From NCBI GenBank assembly GCA_036898135.1, contig CM072514.1:77033942-77097941 (forward strand): 64,000 nt of DNA. The letters are read 5' to 3'. A program made the position numbers and the translations under genes. The notes under the pieces were generated by a model. It was not told the origin of the DNA. It searched no databases and saw only the letters and a list, made by a program, of their open reading frames with translations. Source of the DNA: Oncomelania hupensis. Taxonomy: Eukaryota; Mollusca; Gastropoda; Littorinimorpha; Pomatiopsidae. This document shows positions 24,001 to 35,346 of this stretch, piece by piece (position 1 is the stretch's first letter; the number at the start of each line of letters is the position of its first letter).

Positions 24001-24734
24001 TTTTGAACTAGGGCAACTTGTTAGGTTTCGAGGACGGTGAAGAGCACTGAAAGCCAGAAATTGCAACTCGCCCTTTGGGCTATAGTGTGGCTCTAAAGCA
24101 GAGTAACTCACTTGTCCAACCCACTGCATATCTCACTTAGTCTCGTAAGCAGCTTTTAAGAAAAAAATTAAAAGTTTCCATTCATAGGAGTCAGCCTCAG
24201 AGGTTTAGGTTTCCTGATAGGATTTTTCCTAGAATTTGGAGACCGGGTGAGTGTTGTCAGCCCTTGTCAGGGAGTGATTAGGATTGTTCCTTTCATCAGA
24301 CTCCTGCTTGTTTGGAACTGTGTGTGGTTTAACGTACTTCTTTTGTTTAAATAATAACAACACAACAGCAACCACAAACCCATCTCATGGTTGCAGGAAC
24401 ACTGGACTTACGACCCTTTCGAGGCGCACAAAGATGAGAAGGGGAACATCTTTGCCAGGGGAGCTCAGGTAAGCACTTGTTTTTGTAAGAATATAGTCAT
24501 AAACTGTTTTTTTTTTAAAATATTGTTATTTTGCACATGCACAATTAAGAAGGAGAGAAAGGAGCATTATGCTCAAGATGCCTAAAATAAATAAACTATA
24601 TTATCAATCACTATCGAAGTGTTGGCATTAATTTGAATTGTATGTTCACCATAGTCATAGAGATATTTGAGAATGATTGTACCTTGAATTGCTATAACAG
24701 CAGGAGATGTGAGCATTATAAGTCAATAAATTAA

Positions 24735-24825
<91 letters not shown>

Positions 24826-24942
24826 TATTTTTAAAATTATTATAATTATTATTATTGGTTGATTTTATTTGTGTTGCAGGATATGAAGTGTGTTGGAATT
24901 CAGTAAGTACTCAAAATTATCATCATCATCATCACCATAATC

Positions 24943-25003
<61 letters not shown>

Positions 25004-25124
25004 CTTGCCTTCACCTGCGGTCCTGATTCGTTTCTTAGCAGTGTGCTGGACCCTATAAATATTGGATATCTAATCTAAACCTTCATCACCTTAAACAAAG
25101 AAACCCATTTCTCTATTGCACGTG

Positions 25125-25189
<65 letters not shown>

Positions 25190-28100
25190 CTTTTCTCCAT
25201 CAGTACTTTTGCATTAATTAAACACATGCCTGTGTTTTGTCCAAATGTTTGTAGTAATTATCATTGCAACTGATCCATCTAAGCGAGAAGAAATGAAACG
25301 TGAAGTTTTCAAATGTGTATTGATTCTCTAATGTACACTGTTCATGTTCATAGTAAACCTTTTCTTCTTCATTTTATTGCTGTGCGGACTGCGGAATAAA
25401 ATTGAAAGGTAATGTAGTCAAACTCAGCCATGACATATTATTTGATCTTTTGTTTGTCTGTTTTAGGTATATTGAAGCTGTGCGTTGCCTGAAGAAGGAT
25501 GACGTGAAACTGAAGAGAACCCTTCACATTGTCTTTGGACCAGGTAGAGTGTTTTCTGTCATGAAAGTTAGTGCAGTGCCGTCCCAACCCTTGTTACGAT
25601 GATTTGTTGTTGTTGTTTTTTTCCAAATAAGATACAGAATACAAATGGAATTTGTTATGTTTAAATTGCATGGAATGAAAGATCCTGATACTCATGCACT
25701 AGAGAGGTGAATGCCACACATCAATACAATCTGGAGGCACTGTAAGTCCTATTATCCCCCCTTCCTCCTCCCCCCCTTCCCTGTCCTGGGTGGCTTTGCT
25801 ATTGCTGCTCTTTGGTTGAGAAGACAGCCCGACTTTTACCAACATGGGTGGCAAACAAAATCCCAAAATCCACAAAATCCTAAATACAACACATTGTATT
25901 TGCATAAGGTTTGTCAAGATTAATGACTTGCAATTTCAAATGAGTTGTAAGAACAGTAAAATGAAAATGTACAGCGCCTACAGACCTACCACAGGGTGTT
26001 GCATGTGTTTGTGTGTGTGTTTGTGTGGTGTATTTCTTCCTCCACCATAATTATATATACATTTATGTTAGCTTCTTTTTTTTTTTAACCTCCTCATATG
26101 ATTGGACATCCATTGTTTCATAATTTTTCTATGTACCATTTTCTATTTTATGTGTGAATGTGTGAGAATGCGCCTTGAATCGCTCTTTTTTGTGTGAAAT
26201 ATATGCACTATATAAATCTATGTATTATTATTATTATTATTATTGTTATTATTATTAAAATGTCCACATCAAGCATAACTGAGCCTCTGTGGTGTGGTGT
26301 ATTACCCTCTTTAATCTCAGTGGACCGTGACGAGTCCTATTCTTGACCACACGTGCCACACCCAAGCGGCCAACAAATTCTTTCTCTCTGTTAATTAAGA
26401 ACAAAAGAGAACTTGATGTGAGTATGAAGCCTGGGTAACCGGATGTGTGGCTAAACTTCAAGATAACATGCGATTCAGTGGCAAAAGTGAGCTAGCTGTA
26501 GCTGAAGAGGGGCAGCATGTCACAAAAAGGTCAGCTATTCTGTATGAGTTTGCTGTTGTCTGTTGGCTGGATATATTCTGTATTCTGTAATCATTATGTA
26601 AACAATGGAACGAGAGTATAAACCGAGGTCAAGCTGGTGTACGAACTCAATCCGTCGCACAGACTTTAAAGATCCTGACGCTCATGTCTTAGATGGGTGA
26701 GTGTCAGCAACACTTTAAAAAAAAACTCCCAGCCAGCACTAGGTACCTTCTCCCTCCTCATCCCTGGTCACCCAGGTTTGTGCTCAGTTATCTGGGGCGT
26801 CAGGTTGGTGCGCCCAAGACAGCAAATGGGCGCCTCGGGTGGCTTGAGTAAGATCCGTATATAGGGCAACGCCTTGAGCAGTTCTTGAACTGGAAAAGCG
26901 CTGCATAATAACAATAAACATGTAGCAGAACAACATCTGAAACACTACATAATTATATAACCTAGGTTGTTTCCTATTTCAGATGAGGAGATTGGAGGGA
27001 AAGAAGGCATGGAGAAATTCGTACACATGCAGCCCTTCAGAGATTTGAACGTGGGCTTTGCTTTGGATGAAGGTTAGGCAGGTATTTTCTTATCAGTGTG
27101 ACCAGCCCATAAGGTATAATACAAGATGTCAAGCCATTCAAACCTATTTTCAGACACTCACCCTTGTTCCATTAGATTTTCGCTGTCTTGTCCTCTTTTT
27201 TGTGTGTTGTTGTTGGTTTGTTTATCTCCCTAATTGCAATGAGCATGATTCCGGATGGATACCAGCTGCATGTTATTTATTTATTTTTGTTTTAAAATAT
27301 AAAATCATTGTTATATAAAGGGGCTTTTCCAGCTCAAGAGTGTTGTGGCCAAGTGGACTAAGGCGGGACTAACTTGTCTTGTCCATAGGCCAGAAACCAA
27401 TGGCGCCTGACAGGTGTGGGTTCGATCCAGCATCTGGGCGTTATGTTTCTCCAAATATTATTTACTTTCAACTCGGGCAACGTCTCGGGGATTTTCTCCG
27501 GGTTCTCCGGTTTGCTCACCCAACAAAATGTCAAAGTCACAACTAATGTTAGGTAGGTTGGGTTTGGGTGCGCCACAGGCTGCGACTACGCCTTCCCCAG
27601 GGGAGGGTGGCCCAGAATTTCCCGATGAAAAGAAACAATAAAACGTTACCCAAAATAAAAAATAAAAAGAGTTGCTGAAGGCATTACAATTGAACATCAT
27701 CATCTGCTTGTAATTTTACATACTAACTCCAACATAGAACCAGTCCTTGCCACTGTAAAGAGGAGACAGCTGGCATGGTTTGGTCACGTCACGCAGCCCA
27801 ACGCCCTTGCAAAAATCCATGCTGTGAAGGAACAGTGGTGTGAGGCAGGCGCCGCAGAAGGCAGAGAAAGAACTGGACAGGTGATGTCCATGCGTGGACG
27901 GCGCTGGACACATGTCCCGCCTCCTGACGTCAGCAACAGACAGGCTGAAGTGGCGAAAATTTCTCCACTTCATAATCCCTCCTGCCTTCCCATCGAGCCG
28001 CCTGGTTGAGGGGTTCGATAGATATAGATGGTTAGATAGAGAGACAGACTAACTCTTCTCTTATTTGCCTATTAATGGTCCTCTTGATTGCTTCTCTGTG

Positions 28101-31100
28101 GTGTGTGTGTGTGCGCAGGGCTTGCAAGTCCGGTTGATGAATTCCGCATGTTTTATGGAGAACGTGCGATGTGGTGTAAGTATTTGTTGTATTAATGGAG
28201 ATCCGTTGTAATGATAGAGGTACTCTTCTTGTCCGTTTCCCTTAGGGCTCGCAAGTCCAGTTGAGGAATTCCGCATGTTTTATGGAGAGCGCGCGACCTG
28301 GTGTAAGTATAGTTTATGTAGTTAGTGTTGAAAGCCTTCAATAACAAACAAAACAAGTCATACAGTGTAGCCGAGACTAGGTGAAGCCTGCTGTTTACTA
28401 CCTCTTGTGTCAGCAGATGGTGAGGAGGCATGATGGCTGTGGTGAAACAATTTAAATGTGTGTATTGTGTTGTGTTGTGTGTTTGTGTGTGCGTGTGTGT
28501 GTGTGTGTGTGTACGCTAGAAAGATATTAGTTGTTATAAATAAGTTAACTGTTGATAGTTTTTGCATTTTTCTAGTTGTTTTTTTTTCTTTTATAGTTAA
28601 AGATGTTCTGAATTCATGTAAGTGGTCATAGCTAAGTCTTAGGCAGATAAATATTCGTACTCATAATAATAATAATAGTAAGTGTAGAAATTGTGCGAAT
28701 GTATTTTTAGTAGCGGTTATCTTGTGATTTTATGTATTATTTTATTATTTGTATTTGTTTGAAACGTTTTCTTTTAATGTTCTGAAATGCAATGTGCTGC
28801 ATGAATTCTCCATTGTGGGCAATGAAGATTTGTTGACTTGACTGAAAAATCTTAAGTAATGAACCTCGTAAACGGATTCAAAATCAACAGACATGTATAA
28901 TCAGTTTGGTTCATTACAAGAATCGTGTAAGACAATACTTAATAAGCATTGGGGAAACAAAACAAACATGATTGTCTGATCTCATAGACATGTTGGCCTT
29001 GTAATTTGTACAGGGTTCACTGTAACCTTTACTGGACAACCTGGACATGGCTCTGCTTTCATAGAAAACACTGCTGTTTCAAAGCTGGTGAGTGCTTTTA
29101 TTGCAAAAGGGTGCTGATTTTACTCCTTTAGTTATTTATTTAATCGTTCTTATAGAGCGCTTTTCCAGCTCAACAGCTGCTCAAGGCGCTGGCTGATTCA
29201 GGATCTAACTCAAGTGAGCCACCTGGGGAGCCCATTTGCAGCCTTTGAGCCTATTGTCTGACAATCAGAGACACCACCGCACACTCCAGGGCGACCGGGT
29301 GTGGGGAAAATAGGGACAAAGCGCTTGCTGGGTGTATTTGTGTAGCCGGCACTCGCCCATCTAGGACATGAGTGTCATGATCTTTAAAGTTGATGCGAAG
29401 GGAGGTGTGCATGTGGGCACGGACTAGACCTCGGTTGATACTCTCATCCGAAGAAGTCCATACGCAGGACATTTTTGGATGAACGTATTTATTTATTATT
29501 TAGTTTAGTTTAATTATTTATTTGTTTAGTTATTTTTTCTCTTCTTTTGTTTTCAGAATGCAGTGATGAATAGAGCTCTCGCTTTCCGCCAAGATGAAGA
29601 AACTAGGTTAGCTATTGTCGCTGTTTAAGGTTTCATTTCTGTTCCTAAACCTTCTTCTTTCAATGTGCAGACTTTACGTTTACCAAACTAAAACGCAGAG
29701 TTTATGCAGCATGTGCATTCATAATAAAAATAACAATAATACTGAATGCTATATACTCGCTTTTCCCCAAATCACGAATAGGACTCAAAGAGCGGCAGTC
29801 TATACCAACATACACTCTCACATGTTTCACACACACACACACACGCAACAGACACTCATCTATCACTCGGACATGTGGTGTAAAGGCAGGAAGATTACTA
29901 TCGGAAGTCAGCAAGGAAATCAGATTTTAGTTTTGTGGAATTTTAAATTGACTGCATCCAATACTATTATTAGAGATAGTAATGATCAGATATTGTTGGT
30001 TGTTGTTTTTTTAGTGTGAATAGGCACAATCCTTGTGCACTTTCATTAAATAAAACAACTACAACAATTGGAGAGGGCGCTTAGACCTCAGAATTTCCAT
30101 CTCGTCTGTGGACAGAGTGACCAAGCTACAGTTAGTAATCTGCAAGGGATGTTCAGCCCTGCTCACATATATGAATCTCATAATTTTCTGCATATGATGA
30201 GCGACAGTGCATGATTCAAGTGACACTAGACAAAGGTATTATCAGCTAGAAAAAAGAAGACAGAGAGAAAGAGAAAGAAAGAGAGAGAGAGATGGGTAGA
30301 GTGAGTTAGTTATTCATTGCTTACAGGGTCCAGCGGACTGCAAAGAGCCGAATCAGGACATCAAAATCAGGACCACAACTTGGTTGAAAGAGGACTCACC
30401 CCTGATCCGTATAAAAGGTCTGCTGAAACAAACACTACACCAGCCGGTCACTTTACAATAAAGGCATCCCACACTTTAATTTATCGAACCCCCGTTTACA
30501 AAAAAAACAAAATAGAATATAAACATTATAAAATATTAACAACACACATACATATAAAATACCTACATTGCTAAGTAGTAATATCATAGGAAGCCCTAGT
30601 GACCATTTGGTAGAAAGTGTCCAATATTCCCAAGCAGACCCAACAGACCTCACACACAAATGAGGAGTTTGGGAAGAGTTTTGAAGAAAAAAGGTAGGTG
30701 GCTGGTCTAGCGAAGGAGAAGATAGTATAGTAGGTTGATAGAAGAGAGTAGGAATGAGAAAGAACAAATGAGAAAGACAGAGACAGTGGGAATTGAAAGT
30801 ACTAAATTTCCAGAAAGTGGGGATACTATTTATACTGAAACCCCCGGCACCCTCACTGGGAGTAAGATGGGTGGAAAAAACAAGATGACCTGAGTTGCAA
30901 GTGAGGGGTAGAATGTTTGGTCGCCTGCAGTAATTTGCTTTTTGCCAATGGCAACCAGGCGAGTGCTTTCAGGGCCCCCTATGTTTTATTTTGCTTTGAA
31001 ATCGTGTTTTAGGCCCACTGCCCTAGCTCAGTGGTGGAGCGTTTGCCTTGCACACTAATGACCCAGGTTTGATTCCCGTGGTGAGCAAGATAACACTGAC

Positions 31101-34100
31101 CAGCCATTTTTCACTTTCCATCTTAGCAGCATGATGGGTCTCTGGTGGTTCAGTGTTGATTTAGTTCCCTACCCCCTCTTTCCTGGTGTGGTTATCCCCA
31201 TCTGCCGTGAGTGCAGAGGTTAAAACTTCCATGTTCTTTCGTGGTAAGCAGGCGAGGTCTTTCAGGACCTCTGTTCTATTCTTGCTTTTTAAGTGGTGTT
31301 TATTATTATTGTTTAACCAGTCTGTTAGTTTTTCATAATTTTGTTATGACAGGTAGTTATTCTGTGCAGATTGAAGGCCAATCCATCTTTTACTCTTGGG
31401 GATGTGACAACACTAAACATCAACTTGCTAAAGGTATGTGTCATGTGCCAGTATCATGGACATTTCCATTGCTACACAGCGTACCCCTAAGCACCAATAC
31501 GATGCAATACAGTACAATACAATACAATACGACTTTATATGCCTCACGCAGAGCAATAGGAGTACTTCCTAAATAGCTGTCAACATGTATTTTGTACCGC
31601 TTTTCAGGGGAAGCAACTCTCATTGACCTACTTTCGGTTTATTTAGGCGTACTGTAAACATGTATTTTGTACCGCTTTTCAGGGGAAGCAACTCTACTTT
31701 CGGTTTATTTAGGGATAATGCCTATTACAATGGCGGCAGCACAAAGTATTTACAATTTTAACATGCACATGAAAATAATGCATTATCCAATAAAAAGAAA
31801 TAGTAACAATATAGTTGTAAAAGTAAAACAGTTCAGAGGATTAAAAAAAAGTCACATAAAAACATAAAAAGTTACACCAGAACAGTGGGAAAAAGATGCT
31901 GAACTGCCAAAAGTCACCCTCTTGCGGGAGCTTCTTGTTTTTGCACTATTACAGCTGGTAATTTCACTGGGGTAAAGCCCATTTCCTGAGTTACGCTAGT
32001 TAATAATAATAACAATAATAATGATAATAATTATATTTATTTATATAGCGCTTTTCCTCCATTGGATCTCAAAGCACGATTGGTTCATTTAGGTCACAAT
32101 GTTCTGATGTCAGAAATCTTTCACGTAATGTTACCACAAACCTAAACAAAATAAAACGGTTCCTGTCTGTGCTGATCAGATGTGGACAAATGTTTTTATT
32201 CCTAACCATTTGCTGGAGGTTCACATGCACATATATGCATCAGAGGTTAATTTTATTGGCTATCACTGTTTCTGATTATATGTACATGTGTATAATAAAA
32301 ACAAACAAAATAATGGAATCGCTGGAAATGTGATTTATGGTACCTTCTAGAGTAGTATATAATTCTCTTTGTTAAGATAATTAGATAGAAACATTATATT
32401 AGATTAGATTATGAGAGAGAGGGAGAGAGAAAGAAAGAAGAATCAGTGCTGAAAGGACTGCTATGATCCACCAAGACCATAAAATTATCAGATTGATGCA
32501 GTTTGTGGCACATAAGAATTATCAATTTGTTTCGCATTGTTCTTAAAGGGTGGTGTACAATTCAACGTTGTTCCTAATGAGATGTCAGCAAGTGAGTATA
32601 ACTCCAGCATAATTATTTATTGTGTGGTGAAAATTTCACAAGTTTTTTACAATGAGTAGGGGACAAAGTTGTCACGTTGCCTGCAATCTGATGAATTTTG
32701 ATCGATGGTTGAATATATCCTGAGCTCCCAGTATTCAAAATACCAGCCAATTTTCTGACAAGTACCCCCATACCGCTGGATTAACTGAAATAGAGTTATG
32801 CTTGAGCATTGCCAGAAATAATGTCCCATGCTATTTTTAGAACAATACATCTGGTATTATATGTGATAGTTATTCTTGTTATTGTCGTTCTTTTTTGTTT
32901 TGCATGACCTCAAATTACTTTTGGACTGTCGTCTTTTGAATGAATAAATATTGTTATTATATTTGGTTTAGCATGGCCCAAAATAACTGTCATGAATGTT
33001 GTATTTGGGGCGAATAAAATGTCTCGTATCTTGTATGTTATATCTTCTTTATGTTTATGGTTTGACTGACCTTTAGGCTTTGATGTGCGCATTGCCATGG
33101 ATGTGGACCTGGTGAAGTTTGAGGAGATGCTGAACCAGTGGTGTAGGGAAGCTGGCACGGGCAATGACTACACTATTGAGTTTACACAAGTACTCTATGC
33201 TTTCTAATTTCTTATCTTCTGTTCAATTTTAAAGTTTTTTTTAAAAAAACGTGTGAAAGAACGACTAGTATTTAAATGTCACCCAAATGATCTCTACTTC
33301 TATAAAAAGGTTTTGGGCTGTATAATGTGAAGTTACAGCTTTTCTTGTTTGTTTTTGTTATTGTTGTTGTTTTTTGTTTTTGCAGCAGCACCAATCCTAT
33401 CCTAGCCTAGCCCGTAACTCGAAGGTCGTTGGGGCACCACAGATGATCGTTTAACCAGCGTACTCCATCTTTCTCTGTCCTCAGCAACCCTCATGGCTTC
33501 GCTCAATGTCAAGGCAGTCCATTCTCGAATGTTATCCCCCCATCTCTTTTTCTGTCTCCCTCTACTTCTGCCTCCATGCACCATGCCTTGCAGGATGGTC
33601 TTTGCAAGGCCTGATGCTCCGGTGTAGTGGCCTTACCATCGGAGTTCTGTTTCTTCACCACTGTGAGCATGTCATCGTGTTGTCCAATGGATTGTGTGAT
33701 TGTCTGTCGGACTTCGTCGTTTGTGATGTGCTGGGTATTTGAAATGCCCAGACGTCTTCTGTAGCACCTCATCTCCATGCTTTGTATTCGTCGTTGTAGG
33801 TCTGCTGTGAGGATCCGTGTTTCGCAAGCGTACAGGAACATGGAGATGACTAGGGAGCGCAGCAGTCTTACCTTGGAATGTAGACCGATGGTCCTGTCTT
33901 TCCAAATGGGCTTCAACCTTGTCAGGGCAGCAGTTGTTTATGCGATCCTGGAGAGGACTTCCTGTCGAGACCCATTGTGTGATACAATTGCTCCTAAATA
34001 TTTGAAGCTATGCACTGTGTTGAGGGATTGGCCTTGGACTCTGATGTCCATGTTGATGCCGTTGGTGTTGTTGGTCATCATTTTGGTCTTCTCTGCACAT

Positions 34101-35278
34101 ATTTCCATTCCATAGACACTGTAGGTGGTGTCAAGCCCCTGTACCAGCTGTTCAAGTTCTTGTTCCTCTCCAGCCAATTCATCAATGCCACGCGTCAGTC
34201 TAACAATAAACACCCAAAATGACCCCAAAAATGACGCTGCTTATATGTTTTTCTAAATAGTGTAATTTTGCACACAGCGTGGCCTAATCATCTAATAACG
34301 TACACCAATTAACAGGAAAAAAAGACTGCTGAATACAATTGTGGTCCTTTTGAGTGTGTGTGTGTGAAATGTTGTTGCCATGTTAACCTGATAAAACATG
34401 CATACAGCACCGTCAATGTTCGTTTCTCGGAAACGGCGTTCCGACACATTTATCTGAAAATCGTGGATGGCATTATCTCTGTTACAGCTAAATTACCACA
34501 ACTAGCACCAATGTAATGTAAAGTTGACGATCTTTCCATTGATTTAGTAGGCACGCTTGAATTTCTACAAAACATGTATGTTTCTTAGCGATACAAAGAC
34601 TTCGATCGATTTATTTTTCAAGGGGCGTCAGAAATTTACCTCACAAATTAGCATAATTTAAAACTCCATTTAATTTACTTTGGGTTGCTATATAATTTGA
34701 AACACAATTAATCAGAGGGAGAATGCCGTTGCTCATGGATGACGTTGAACGTGATCTGCCCTAAATTGGTAGATTTAGAACGATTCTTCCTTCATATAAT
34801 TTTTTTTCTCTCCAAACACAAACATACTGCTAAGGGTTGCTCACTTAATTTGTTTATTACTAAAGTGTTATCTTGGAAAATAAAATAACATTCGACAAAG
34901 TGGCCCGCAAGTCTCAAACCATCCATGTATCCTATATGTCGTTATCTTACAAAGTTTTCTCCTTGTTTTTGTTTTTTGTTTAATGTTTTTATTTATTTTA
35001 GATTCAAGATTCAAGATTCTTTATTGTCCAAACACATGGCATGGAAATTTGTTTTGCAATGCAAAACATAGACTTACAATATTAATACATTTGATACACT
35101 ATCACACACAACTTCCATACTGAAATACAAATCTATCACCACTAGCACACATGCATAAACAGATATCCAGTCACATACCCATGCGTACACATTTAACACA
35201 CAGATAATTATTCCACAATACACAAAACTACTCACACTCACCCATTCTTCCATGCCTTAGACCCATTCTAGATCATAA

Positions 35279-35346
<68 letters not shown>

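Noticed and set aside
31017..31090. Functional tRNA-Ala gene
   Set aside because: The acceptor arms do not pair and there is no T-run terminator right after; more likely a SINE head or pseudogene.
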